Source of the DNA: Paramecium pentaurelia
Lineage: Eukaryota > Ciliophora > Oligohymenophorea > Peniculida > Parameciidae
Assembly (NCBI GenBank): GCA_905183005.1
Contig: CAJJDO010000143.1
Location: forward strand, 1-64,000
Direction: 5' to 3'
Length of the DNA: 64,000 nucleotides
Both the position numbers and the translations under genes were made by a program. How positions within the stretch are numbered: the first letter of the stretch is position 1; the number at the start of each line of letters is the position of its first letter. This document shows, one piece after another, positions 47,864-59,365 of the stretch. The notes beneath the pieces are model-generated. The model was not told the DNA's origin. It was given only the letters and a program-made list of their open reading frames with translations, and did no database searches.

Positions 47864-48229
47864 TCAATTGGATAAAATCTGATTTCCAGATATATTGTAC
47901 ATGGTAATGTATTATGTTGAACCAGTTACAAATAATCTATATTATCCAATCGTTGTATGTAAGAGTATTGGATGGACTATTATAGTTAATTAAGTATTCA
48001 TTTACACATTCAATTAAATGGTTTGAATGTAGTTTTCTGCATTTGATTAAGCTAATACTCTACCATATTAATCTTTTAAAATTAAAGAATATGAATCTAA
48101 AGCTGTAAGAGGAGTTAAAACAAATGTTACTATCTGGTTAAATGGTTGAGAACCAATTTCATAAGCATCATCATTTTAACAAATATCATTCTCTACTAGA
48201 AATGATGTATCTAACAAAACAGTCTTAGC
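47864..48229 (-). pseudogene. 3' fragment of collagen-like gene (duplicate)
   Basis: Identical to the last 366 bases of the gene at 49027-50085, offset 1,163, and cut by the N at 48230. It is an assembly duplicate in all likelihood. Confidence 0.85.
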
Positions 48230-48230
48230 N
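48230..48230. other. single N at contig junction
   Basis: An ambiguous base separates two identical 1,162-bp copies. Confidence 0.95.
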
Positions 48231-49392
48231 TCAAATAAATAACAAGATGAGTTCAATGAAAATACTCTAAATTTTAATTTTGTTTAAATGATATAAAATA
48301 TATATAATCATAAAATTATATTATATTAACATAATGAATTTGTATTATTTTATAATATTTCTATTCTTATCTTCATAAAAAAATGATTTTCCATTTGAAT
48401 TATTTATTTATAGTTTATCATATAAAAATATTATTTGTAATTTATATTAATATCTTGAAAATGAAATAATCATAAAAGGGAATTCTAAAGAAGGATACAC
48501 AACATGATATAGATATGTATTGAAATGAATTTTATTGTAGGAAGAAAGAATTGCATTGGGATGAATATACAATATAGTAAAGAATATTCTAATTTTATTA
48601 GATAACAAGATTTAGAAAGAGGAAATAAAACTAAAATTGATGAACCTAAAACACCTTATGAAGATGAAATTATACAATAAAATCAACAGGAAGATAAAAT
48701 TGAAGTTGAAGATGAAATAGAACAAGATTTAATATAAGCACAATTAAATAAACAAAAATTGCAACAAGTAAAATCAAATCGATTAAATGTAGTAACATTA
48801 ATAGAAACTAGATATTGAAGAACTAAATAAAAGATTAAAAGAGGATTTAGAAAGAGAAAGAAAAAATATGGATGATGATTCTGCAGAAGAAGAAGAAAAA
48901 AGAAAAAAACATGAAGAATTTGTTAAAAAAAGAAAATAACACTATAATGAGAAGATTCTAATTAAAGAAGCAATGCATAAAAAATAGTTTGAAGACTAAT
49001 GAAATATATTTATCATTTAATATAAATCAATTGGATAAAATCTGATTTCCAGATATATTGTACATGGTAATGTATTATGTTGAACCAGTTACAAATAATC
49101 TATATTATCCAATCGTTGTATGTAAGAGTATTGGATGGACTATTATAGTTAATTAAGTATTCATTTACACATTCAATTAAATGGTTTGAATGTAGTTTTC
49201 TGCATTTGATTAAGCTAATACTCTACCATATTAATCTTTTAAAATTAAAGAATATGAATCTAAAGCTGTAAGAGGAGTTAAAACAAATGTTACTATCTGG
49301 TTAAATGGTTGAGAACCAATTTCATAAGCATCATCATTTTAACAAATATCATTCTCTACTAGAAATGATGTATCTAACAAAACAGTCTTAGC
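48231..49392. repeat. 1,162-bp direct repeat, copy 2
   Basis: Second copy of 47068-48229. Beyond 49392 the sequence continues into the unique part of the collagen-like gene. Deleting one copy plus the N gives a simple order IFT70, inhibitor-2, collagen-like gene. Confidence 0.9.
48461..49002 (+). CDS. protein phosphatase 1 inhibitor-2 (copy 2)
   Basis: Second copy of the inhibitor-2 gene, offset 1,163 from 47298-47839, with the same three introns and the same protein. Real tandem duplication cannot be formally excluded, but the perfect match in intergenic and intronic sequence and the N between copies argue for one gene. It is convergent with the collagen-like gene 24 bp away. Confidence 0.8.
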
Positions 49393-50085
49393 ATAACTGC
49401 TCTAATAAAATTCATATAAAGGATATGTTCTTGTACTACTGCCATCATAATCTATGGTAACAGATTTTACTATCTTAGAACCATTAACATAATTTCCATT
49501 TAGATCAATGCTGTATCCATGAGCTCCTATTGGTCCTAATGGTCCCAACGGTCCTAAAGGTCCTAATGGTCCTATTGGACCAATTGCTGACCATAATCCA
49601 AAAGCTCTTAATTAGACAGCAAAATCATTTGTTTCAAATAATTTTTTTCCTGGATCTTATTAACCATAATATTGTGTTGTTGCCAATGGACCTTTATAAC
49701 CTAAGGGTCCATCCTTAGACAAAGGAGCTCCGTTTTAATATTGAGTCCATTGAAATAATTCAACTAAATTAGTAGGCAAATAGATTTTGTCTAAAAGGTT
49801 GGTTAAATACCAAATATGGTTGGACAAAGGTCCTAGCTTTGATAAAGGTCCATAAGGACCCAATGGTCCTAAATATCCAAGACAGCTTCTAGAACTCAAG
49901 TATTGATAGGGAGTTAGACCTGGAACCTTTGCTGGATCAATTTTTGGGCATACAGTTTTGAGATCTACATTTGATATAGAATTGGCTGTTGTTATGAGCA
50001 TCTTTTAGTAATTATTACTCCAACCAGTGTTTGCATTATTGGTACATGCATTAGTGATGATAATTAAGAGAGAGATTACAAACAT
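49027..50085 (-). CDS. secreted protein with collagen-like Gly-Pro-Leu repeats
   Basis: ATG 50083-50085 to TGA 49027-49029, 352 residues, no intron. The start MFVISLLIIITNACT is a signal peptide. Two short Gly-Pro-x tracts occur: GYLGPLGPYGPLSKLGPL (about residues 70-90) and GPIGPLGPLGPLGPLGPIG (about residue 190). Between them are SKDGPLGYKGPL pieces. The C-terminal ~130 residues look beta-rich (VTFVLTPLT, YRLFVTGSTQYITMYN). The protein is probably extracellular or lumenal in secretory granules. The Gly-Pro-Leu repeat is too short for a stable triple helix, so 'collagen-like' is only descriptive. Confidence 0.8.
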
Positions 50086-50293
50086 AATGTTCTATGTTAA
50101 AATAATATTCTTTATAGATATGGAAAGTATGTTTAAAAGTAATTAATAATCCAAATTATGATAAATATATGGGATTAATATATTGAATATAATTTTGATA
50201 TTATTTATATATTATCGTATTATAATAGTGTTGTATATACTCATTGACTAATCAAATAAAATTGAACTTACAAACGAGAAATTATTATATATT

Positions 50294-50887
50294 ATGGATT
50301 ACATATACATTAAACAACATCTTGATAATGATCCAAAAATGTAAAGATTTATTAGAAATCGTATTCTTTACTAAACATCTGATACATATCATTATGCAAA
50401 TTATAAGAAAAGGATGAATCAATCATTTGATTAATCTATACATTAAACGACTTTACAAAAATATAATGACCTATCTTATCTTGTAATTGATAAATTAAGG
50501 CAATCTCCAACACGTAAATCTTACTATTCAAGACCAACATCAGCTACTTAAAGATCACCTTATATATTTTAGAGTAATTGCAAAATATTTATTACTAAGC
50601 ACTACAAACTTAAGAATCATAAGCAGTCAGGAATTTCAAAAGAAAACTCAACAGTAGTAAGAGATGTGCATAAAAGCAAAAAAAATAACCAATTGAATAC
50701 ACATGTAGACAATACAAATTTATATTATGAATTTGATTTAAATACTTATATTTATAATGTTTCATTCACCATTAACAAAAAGACTTAAGTTATAGTAACT
50801 ATAAACAATATTAGGTCTACAAAAATTCAAACAATAAAATATGTTGATTACCTGTTAAATGAAAGAAAACAGAGATAAATATTATGA
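50294..50887 (+). CDS. hypothetical basic protein
   Basis: ATG 50294 to TGA 50885-50887, 197 residues, no intron. The middle is basic and Ser/Gln-rich (KLRQSPTRKSYYSRPTSATQ). The C-terminal ~70 residues look folded (LYYEFDLNTYIYNVSF, QVIVTINNIRSTK, YVDYLLNERKQRQ). Short basic Ser/Thr/Pro proteins of this kind are common among ciliary microtubule proteins, but I see no diagnostic motif. Confidence 0.65.
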
Positions 50888-51124
50888 TGAAATCTTAAAT
50901 TATTATTTGATATTGTTATTTAAAATATGAGAATTCTTTAAAAGAAATAGACAAGCAAATATACATAAAAACAATTAATGATAATTTGAATTATAATATT
51001 TAAAATGAAAATTTGTAGAGACTATTGTTTAATATTAAATTCTTAGAGTTATTTAATAGATATATAGTTATATTAGAAAAGGAATTTTATTTAGATATGT
51101 TACACTTATTATAATTGGTTGGTT

Positions 51125-52569
51125 TCATAAAAACATCATATTGTCACTTACAATATTATTAGTCTAGACCTACACTTACATCTATAAATTCTTTTTTTGT
51201 ATAGTTTAAACACATTATTTTTCTTGATTGATTAATTATTCATATGTTTCAAGATATAATAATTGTTCTTCTATTTTCTCCATTTAAACCGAGATCATTT
51301 ACTTTAAATTTTCATCCATTTTTTCAGTTTCCTAACTTTGAGTAACTTCAATATTAGGTAATTTAAGTTTATCCAATTGTGATTTGAAACAAGCAACTCC
51401 CAATTAAATTGGATTACTCACATCATTGTGAAAAGTAATGTGTTCCTTTAAGTTATTATTTAAAATAAAATACTTTTTAAGGTTTTTTTGGTATGGAAGG
51501 TTCCTTATCCAAAGATGGAAATAAGTTGGAATAAGGTAATTACAAATACATTTTAACAATTTCAGTCAAAGATCGTTTTGTAAAATATTTTGCAATTTCA
51601 TTCCATTTTTCTTTATGTTTATATACTAATTCTAATAATCTATATATTTCTTCTTAAGTCCATGGAGAGTATTTTTAAGTCTATTGTAATTATGCTAAGT
51701 ATAATGTAAGAAATATTATATTACAGAAATCTTCGTTTTTTAAAAATTTAGGATATTTTTTTTCAAGGAAACAATTATTACATAGCAATAATGGTTATAA
51801 TTGAAATGATGCCAAATTTTCCTTCTTTTATTGATGGAATGGATAAGCCTTCATGTCACAAATATGACATCTATTTATTTATATGTTAATGATTCTTACT
51901 CATAATGAGGATCACTATGGAAATTGATTTGATTGCTTTGGAAGTTAAGCTTTACTCTTTCTAAGAAAGTACCATTTTATTGATATACTTATCCTTAATT
52001 TGGAAGATTATTAGGATTATATTAAAAATTGATTAATCCCCAATGTTCTAAGAAGGTATAGACTCTTAACAAAGATGAAGCATCTCCGCTAATAAAATTG
52101 AGACAATCAGTAAATTTAAGATATTTTGTTTAAGTGCTTATCCATTTCTATAAGATGCTATTCCTTATTTTAAGGTAAGTAAGGGGAGTCTTATAGTTAC
52201 CCTTATAGTATGAATTATCATTGTGAAAATGTTGATGGAAAAATTCTGGGAGGGAATCCTTTTCAATTTAATGAATGGAATCAATCTGAAACCAACGAGC
52301 AGGAGCTGGGATTATTGCTTCCCAATTCTGCAAAAACCAATCCTTCTAAAAGGTTGAAGTCCAATTATTACCTTGCTTTGTGTTGTTTCTTAAGTAATGT
52401 TAGTTGTGGTGTTTTCTTTTTTAACAGTTGGGGGAATTGGCTATGTTGAAGGCTTTTGAATCATCTTTCGTTATTCTGTTTGCACCTCTACTACTTCATA
52501 CCCAGTTGACACTTTATGTAGTAAAATTGTAATTTGTGAATTTCTGCTTTCAGGTCTTCTGTTGTACAT
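51125..52569 (-). CDS. SWI3/SMARCC-type chromatin remodelling subunit
   Basis: ATG 52567-52569 (MYNRRPESRN) to TGA 51125-51127, with several small introns including one of 26 nt just before KDWFLQNW. A SWIRM domain is clear: PAPARWFQIDSIHQIEKDSLPEFF, then YLKFTDCLNFISGDASSLLRVY and TFLEHWGLINF. A SANT/Myb domain follows (SPWTQEEIYRLLELVYKHKEKWNEIAKYF), then a C-terminal coiled coil (MDENLKQMISVQMEKIEEQL). This order is that of SWI3 and SMARCC/BAF155 proteins. It should be a core subunit of a SWI/SNF remodeller. The N-terminal start is chosen as the first ATG of the frame and could lie further upstream. Confidence 0.9.
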
Positions 52570-54462
52570 TCCTAAAAATAATAGAAGGTAAAAAATGAGC
52601 TTATAATAGAATGAGTGTTGGCAATCAGGAATATGTAAGAGGGAGTTAATCAATATGGAGATTCAAGGTCGATTCCAGTTGTTCCCTCCAGATCATAATC
52701 CTGTTACCTCATATACTCTAGAGACTCAAAATGTGTTCCATTTAGGTTGGAAAACATAATGAATTTCATCTAGAAAAGTATATTAAATTATTTATATCAA
52801 ATATTTTACCTTTTTGAATCTAATTTGCTGAAATGTTTTGTTCTCTAAAAGAAAATAATTTATCTTTTTAAAAATCCAATAGAGAACTAAATATGCCAAG
52901 AAATTCAATATGAAAAATCAAATAGATCACCTTTTATTGTAGATATCATATAATAAACATATATAAATTACATTAATATAATAGTCTGTCTATCAAGATT
53001 AAAAAATATCTTGAAATAATTTAATAAAAATATTATAATAAGAAGATTCAGAAATTAAGGCAAGATAAAGATAATTAATTTTTTAAATTATCTTGATATA
53101 ATTACAATAATATTACTTTATTTTTAATTGATCTTGAAATGAATCAAATCATAATATCCAAATCTATATATAGCTTATTTAATTTAATTGCTTAAATGAA
53201 TCTTATTACATTTATATTGTGTTAAATTTATTTAAAAATACAACGTCTTTCTAAACAATAAGATCTGAATTAGAATTATTTGAACTTGACATATTTATTC
53301 ATTATGTAAACATGAAGAATTAATTCTATCATTTTAACTATTAATGTATTAAATATATTTGTATAATATTAGATTAACTTAATGATATGCTTAAGATAAT
53401 AATGAGTTTTTTATTAATCATTATATTTTTTATAACCTATTAAATCGATAAAAGAATTCAATATGTATTATAGTTTTACAATATATCATTAGAGTAAAGT
53501 TTTGGATATCAGAGAAGTCATAAACATAAAATTATGAATTTACCGATAATTAATAATAGTTTAAATTCAAAGATAAAATTGACAATATATTTTGCCTTTT
53601 TTATTAATTAAGTTTCAAAAAGTATTTTTTATTAGAGCCAATGATCTAATACTTGTATTTTAAGAAATATGTAGATAATATATATTTAGTAAATTATAAT
53701 CCTCTAAGATATATTATGGCTCAATGTTTTGCCTATGAATGATAATTTTGGTTTTATTAGGAAATGCTTAAAGAGATTCTACTATTAAAATTTTGGATTT
53801 TTAACTTAATTTAAAAGATTGCAACTCATTCTTGGACATCAAAATTCAGATACAATTTAAAACTAAATAATTTGGATATTAAATATAATGGAGATTAGAA
53901 TTTAGAATAGTTTATTCATAACTTAATTGATAATAAAATATTATTGAAACTATTTAGTTATTATGTATGTTTAAAGGATAAAATAAAAAAATGATTTATA
54001 CTTAATAATAATGAATAAACTAGAGAATCAAATAAAATATACTAATTATATAAATATTATGAGATGATCTTCATTTTAATTTTATATTTATTAAATTAAT
54101 TTGTATCTAAATAAAATAAAACTATGTTTCTTTTACATAAAATATAAATTTCATATTTGATTATTGAGAATTACTATTATAGTATCTTGATTTAATATTG
54201 AAAAGATTGTAATAATATTGATTAGTTAATTCAAAATGATAATAGACAATAACTTCATTAAATTGAATTATGCATTGTAACAAAATTTTAAAAAATAGTT
54301 TTATCTTAAAAAAACTTAATATATTTTAAATGAATATAAGCGAAAAAAAAATAAATTTGATAAATATTATTCTACGATAAGATATGATTGAACATTGGTA
54401 ATCAGTGTGATAATTTGAATAAATGAATAATTTATTATAGATTAATAATATATAAAACTAAA
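52570..54462. other. long AT-rich intergenic region
   Basis: About 1.9 kb between SWI3 (minus) and the macro-domain gene (plus). The first ~200 bases are less AT-rich and could be the SWI3 5' leader or a missed first exon. The rest is dominated by A/T runs with no coherent frame in either strand. Nothing further recognised. Confidence 0.55.
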
Positions 54463-55217
54463 ATGGGAAATAATTTTTGTTATTCCAAGAGTGGTATGCA
54501 GTCAACAATGTCTTAATTATTATGCGAATAGAAATTTAATGGATGTGATGTCATTTTAACAGCAGGAAATATAGAGAATGAGTTAGTAGATTGTATAGTT
54601 TAACCGACTGATTAGCAATTTTCAAATGTTCCCTAAAATGATAAACCATCATTTATACCAACAAATGGGAATTGTATTTTTGTAGGATCTACAAAAAGTA
54701 AATGCAAAAATTAAAAAATTAGAGAACAAAAAGAATTATATTTTAGCTGTTGTTTAAGAAAATAATGAATTGTGTATCTAAGATTAGTATGATGAAGAAA
54801 GATAATTAATTTATGAAAGCATTCAAAATTGTTTGAAAATGGTATTTATTAATAATAATAAGGCTAATGCCAGATAAATAAGATCTATAGCATTTCCAGT
54901 ATTCTAATCAAAAGATCACACAACATCTGCAACTATAATGATTATGGCTATAAAATTATATATCATTGAACAAAAGTTAAATTCAGTGACTAAAATATTT
55001 ATTTCATTAAATGTATGAATTTAATACTTATAAATTTATTTAATTTTAGCAAATAGAATAGGTAGCTAGTTTTAAATGGGTATTTTAGTAAATATTCGAA
55101 TAATATAATTCAACAAAATCAAAATCATATTCGAGTACAATAAATCCTACATTTATGGATGAATATAAATCAATAAGATTAATCTAATAAGTAGCTGTCA
55201 AAGAAAGTACTCCTTGA
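54463..55217 (+). CDS. macro-domain-like protein
   Basis: ATG 54463 to TGA 55215-55217, with a 25-nt intron near 54697-54721 and a second of about 37 nt near 55013-55049. The N-terminus MGNNFCYSK could be myristoylated. The sequence has ENELVDCIVQPTDQQ, which fits the macro-domain start (xxVDAIVNAANxxL), then NYILAVVQE, and ARQIRSIAFPVF followed by ATIMIMAIK and VTKIFISLN (macro SIAFPAIGxG...A..IM..A). The ADP-ribose contact residues are partly changed, so binding is uncertain. It may read or remove ADP-ribose marks. Confidence 0.68.
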
Positions 55218-55290
55218 TTTATTTAATTAATAATATAAAAATTGTAATGAAAATATAAAAATTCGTTTTCTATGCTGATTAATAAATTAA

Positions 55291-56488
55291 ATGAAGATTA
55301 TTGCATTTCTCTGTGTTGTGATTGCTTTGTCATCAGCAACTGAAGCCATAGATATCTTTAATACAGTACAAACTTTGTAATAGTTAGTTACCAAAAACAG
55401 ATTTTGGAAAAACAATATTACAAACTGTCTAATTGGAATTATCAAATGGATCAGCAGTAGATTCTGTTGTTTAATCATTGAATGAAATATTGAAATCAGC
55501 TGAATAAGAAAAAGGAGCTATTTAAACAAATTTAAGAAATAGACAAACTTAATGTTAAACAAGATAAGATGATGCTTAAAGTGTTATAGATAGAGCAAAT
55601 GCCAAAAGAGCTGATGATGAAAGAAAATGTATTGATCTATTAATATGCTAGTACCTTTAATCAATGAAGAATTGATTAGTAAATAAGAATAAGCATTAGT
55701 AAAGGATTCTGAAGAATAAAGAAATAATGATAAATTAGCACTAATTACAGCTACAAGAGAATAATAAAAATAAGAATATTAAGATAGAAGAAATGAATTA
55801 ACAAATTATGTTGCAGCATTAGGAGAAGCAAAATCAATTGTTTCTGGATTAGGTTCTGTTAGTTTTTTACAAGTCAGTTCAAATGAACACTATTCTAAAT
55901 TCAGTAAATATAATTAAATATTATTTTTAGAGGAAGCAAATCCAACACCTAGAGGTTATGGAATCATGGTTGAATTATTATTAAAAGCATCAACATAAGC
56001 TAAAACTCCAGAATAAGTTGAAAGAATAGTTGCTACAATATAAGGATTAATTGATTCTATCTATGAACTTTAAAAGTAAGAATTATTGGTTGATGATGCA
56101 AGAGAAGTTGAATTCATCAGATAAAGGTACTTTTTATTAATCTTATAGATAGAGAGATCTTACTCTTAGCTAATTAAACTTTGGCTGCATCAGTAGCATA
56201 ATTGAAGGCTTAAGTCTTACATTTATAATAAGATATTGTTGAAGTAACAAATGATGTTAATACTAACAAATCAATTGCATCCATTAAAACTAAGGAACTT
56301 AATGATTGGATTAAAACTTGTTAAGACGAAGAGAAGAATCTTAGAGCCATTTTTGATAGTAGGTATTTCATTATTTATAATCTGTTAGAGTTGGATAAGT
56401 AGAAACAGTCAATTAAATACTCATAATATTCAATTCAGGTTTAAGTTAAGAATTAAGAAAATCAATTGCAGAAATATAACTAAATTGA
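55291..56488 (+). CDS. trichocyst matrix protein (tmp)
   Basis: ATG 55291 to TGA 56486-56488. Five introns of 22, 23, 27, 26 and 26 nt leave 357 residues. A signal peptide (MKIIAFLCVVIALSSATEA) leads into an alpha-helical, Gln/Glu/Ala-rich coiled-coil protein. Family-type stretches are TDFGKTILQTVQLELSNG, VVQSLNEILKSAEQEKGAIQ, VELLLKASTQAKTPEQVERI and TKELNDWIKTCQDEEKNL. Trichocyst matrix proteins are proteolytically processed, crystallise in the secretory organelle and expand on discharge. These proteins are a hallmark of Paramecium, which supports the organism assignment. Confidence 0.93.
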
Positions 56489-56521
56489 TAAAGCAAAATC
56501 AATATCATAAATAGGATTTAT

Positions 56522-57967
56522 TCAACCTAAATTTTATCTCCAACCAGGAATGGCTCTTCTACCAGCTCCTAATAAATTTCCTCCAAAAGTATCTGCATAT
56601 TTTCCTTGATCAATTTTTGGATCAAATTTTTATCTCTTTTATAATTCTGCTGCTTTAGTTGTCTCATTTAATTTTGATTCAACATAAGCAAATTTAATAT
56701 ATTTATCTTCTTCTCTTGCTTATTATTTAATTTCTTAATCAAATTATTTCTTTTATTTCTATTCAAGAATACTCTTCTTTTTTTCAATTAAATGATTTTC
56801 TTTCATTTTAATTCTTTCTATTGCTTCTTAACTAACATATCTTTTTGACATTGTTTCTACTTATTTTAATTCTTATTCTCTCTATTTTTCAATTAATTTC
56901 TATTCCCTATAGTATTATACTTATAATTTCTTTTCTTCTCTTTCCTTCTTTAACATTTCTGATTTCTATTTCTCAATATCTTTTTTTGTATCATACTCTA
57001 TTTCATCTATTGCTTTCTATGTAACTCTCTTAATCTTCCATTACTTTATTTCTTCTTTTAATTTATCTCTCTCCTCTTTTGGAACCAAAGGCTTTTTTAC
57101 TTATTTCTATTTTTCAATTTCTTATTATTATTATTCTTATTGTAATTGAATTTATTTATTTTCCTCTTTCTTTCTTTTATATTCTGTAAGTAATTCTTTC
57201 TTTTCATCTTCTAATTATTGTAATAAATTATAATTTTCTATTTATTCCATTAATTGATCCTCAGTTATAAATGGGATAGCCTTGAGACAATCATTAATGA
57301 AATTTTGAGATATTTTACCTTTATGTTTAGTTCTTACTCTTAAAAATTCTCTATGATCTTCTGGTTCTAAGAGTTTAATTTAATCTATTTTTTCATCTAT
57401 AAAATCCACTTTTTATTTGATCAATCCTAATTCACTTACAGTCTCTTCATTATTTTGCATAGGCTTTCTTTTAATAATGGGTTGTTTTTGAACAACATCA
57501 TAATTGTCCATTTTCTATTCAATTATTTTTAAATCATCTGTTAATGCTTCCTCTTATTATGCTAAATCATCAAATTAATATGACATTTTTGATTTGAAAT
57601 CTGTTATTCTATGAATACATAGATATTGATAAATACTCATTAGTAATATTGTTTGCCATGCTTTCAATTTTTTAATAATACTCATGACTGTTAGTGAACC
57701 CTTTCAACTCTTTGATATATCTCTATACATCATTTCTTAACAATCTCAGACTAGTCTTAGTATTATCCTTAAAGAATCACTTTAACACACTACCCTCTCT
57801 TTCTCTTCATCAAAATCATATTTTTCAATCATGTCATTCAAAATAAAAACCTCGTTCTTACTTGTACTAGTCTTACACATAGGCAATAGTTTAGACATAT
57901 CCTTTATACTCAAGGATATCAGTTTAGCTTTACAGGATGCCAATTCTGATTTGCATTCTTGAAGCAT
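56522..57967 (-). CDS. coiled-coil protein, CCDC112/CCDC148-like
   Basis: ATG 57965-57967 to TGA 56522-56524. Introns of 23 nt (GTGTGTTAAAG...TTTAAG) and 28 nt (GTATTTATC...TTCATAG) leave 464 residues. The N-terminal ~150 residues are helical. The segment DHREFLRVRTKHKGK...FINDCLKAIPFITEDQLMEQIENY is like the conserved block in CCDC112/CCDC148, known or suspected centrosome/cilium proteins. The rest is a long Lys/Glu/Gln coiled coil ending GNLLGAGRRAIPGWRQNLG. Reading it without the second intron would split it into two overlapping frames. It converges with the trichocyst gene at 33 bp. Confidence 0.78.
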
Positions 57968-57998
57968 TTATAAAATATTTGTAAATTGTAATAATAAC

Positions 57999-58646
57999 TC
58001 ATATAACAAATCTAGACACAAACATGTATATTGAAGACAATCCTCCTCTAGTGATGATATCTTGGAAATTGGGAAGTACAAGAACCTTAAATAATATCAT
58101 GGCATAACTAATTTTATTTTTTGATTATAATAATCCTACTAAGAACAATGTTTCAAACTAATTTAAAATAATATATATACAAACTCTATATTTGCAGTAA
58201 TTCCTCTTAAAATAAATGTCCATGTAAATTCATCAGTTGTAGCATTTGGAATAAAAGTGAAAAGATGTTTCATTACACAATCCATCAATGCCCATCCTAT
58301 TGCAATTGCAAATATTCTGCTTATTTTATCATCAATATTAGTCTTTTATTTTGATACTAAAATGATTCCATAACAATCAATCAAATCAAATAGCAATTTA
58401 ATCTACAATTTTATTGTCATCCCTTACATGAATGAATTATTCTGTAATCACAGATAATGAGGCCAACAGAAACAATTTACAAAATTATGTTAGCAAACAT
58501 CCTAAAATGCTAATCAATACAGTCTTATAGGCTCCTTGTTCAGCACTAGAATAAATAAGTAAATCTTACAGTTATCTTGCTTTGTATACAACAAAGAAAG
58601 GTCCAAATGCTAACAAAAGACAATTTATCAAATGTGAGAATGCCAT
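57999..58646 (-). CDS. TMEM147: TMEM147 homologue
   Basis: ATG 58644-58646 to TGA 57999-58001 with a few 23-25 nt introns. The start FSHLINCLLLAFGPFFVVYK matches human TMEM147 (FHFGNCFALAYFPYFITYK). Later parts match too: SAEQGAYK, QIAIQFDLIDCYGIILVS (ADLIGLNLVMS), RIFAIAIGWALMDCVMKH (KIMVAALGWATAELIMSR) and FTWTFILRGITANIEF (FDWKYIQMSIDSNISL). About seven membrane helices. In animals TMEM147 works with Nicalin and TMEM147-NOMO at the ER translocon for multipass proteins. Its stop is 31 bp from the next gene. Confidence 0.88.
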
Positions 58647-58745
58647 TAAATGTAATAATTATTTGATTTAAAGATTACTAAATTAGTCACTTTACAAGTA
58701 CAAGATAAACCTAATAAGAAGCGTAAACATTTCAATTAAAATCGT

Positions 58746-59318
58746 ATGTCTCTTTGGAGTAGTTTTCATGATATTTGGACTCCAAGTGGAAGACAATTTA
58801 ATTTCTAACCATTTGAATAATAAGAATTCATTAAAGTATAAACTAATCAGAAGAGTAATTCACTCTCAAGATAAATATCTCAAATTTAGTAGAGCATAGA
58901 GAATAAATAAAAAATATTAGAAGAAACATATTTACCTAAAAAAGTTAGAACTATTACTACTCAAGTTTAAATTAAAGAAGCCCCCCAAATAAAGACTCTA
59001 TCTACTTTTAATTATAAAAGAAGTGAATCTCGTAGTTAAACATCAAGAACACAATCAGCAACACCAATGATGAGAAGATCTAAAAAACACCAAAAAACAA
59101 TTGAAATTAAAGATACTAAAGGATTACAGATAGAAAAATGCTTTTTATATGATCGTTATCCTAAAGAGAAAATTAAATTAGACTATACATTTGTACCACA
59201 ACCAAGATAGAAATCAAATGTAGAATCATCACGTTACCATTATAATAAAGTTGAATATAAACATTCTATCACTCTAGCTAAATGGGATTAAAGTGAAAAA
59301 TCAGACGAATTATTTTGA
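58746..59318 (+). CDS. hypothetical basic protein
   Basis: ATG 58746 to TGA 59316-59318, 190 residues, no intron. The start MSLWSSFHDIWTPSGRQFNF is followed by a Gln/Ser-rich stretch, a basic Ser/Thr/Arg patch (RSESRSQTSRTQSATPMMRR) and a Tyr-rich end (YRYHYNKVEYKH-like). Features fit a small cytoskeletal or ciliary protein but no family is recognised. It is divergent from TMEM147 by 99 bp. Confidence 0.68.
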
Positions 59319-59365
59319 TAATTTCTGTTATTAAAAAAGTATATAATCCTTTACTTTATTAAATT

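Larger units (their letters stand above)
47068..48229. repeat. 1,162-bp direct repeat, copy 1 (contig end overlap)
   Basis: Repeated without visible change at 48231-49392, with one N at 48230 between. It holds the complete inhibitor-2 gene and the 3' end of the collagen-like gene. As at 14930, the copies abut the N exactly, so this is most likely an unmerged overlap of contigs. Confidence 0.9.

Noticed and set aside
52210..52449. Plus-strand 79-codon frame
   Set aside because: It lies opposite the SWIRM-containing exon of the SWI3 gene on the minus strand, which shows clear family motifs.
57570..57586. Two overlapping minus-strand genes (one ending at 57570, one starting at 57586)
   Set aside because: A 28-nt intron merges both into one 464-residue protein with an exact reading frame.
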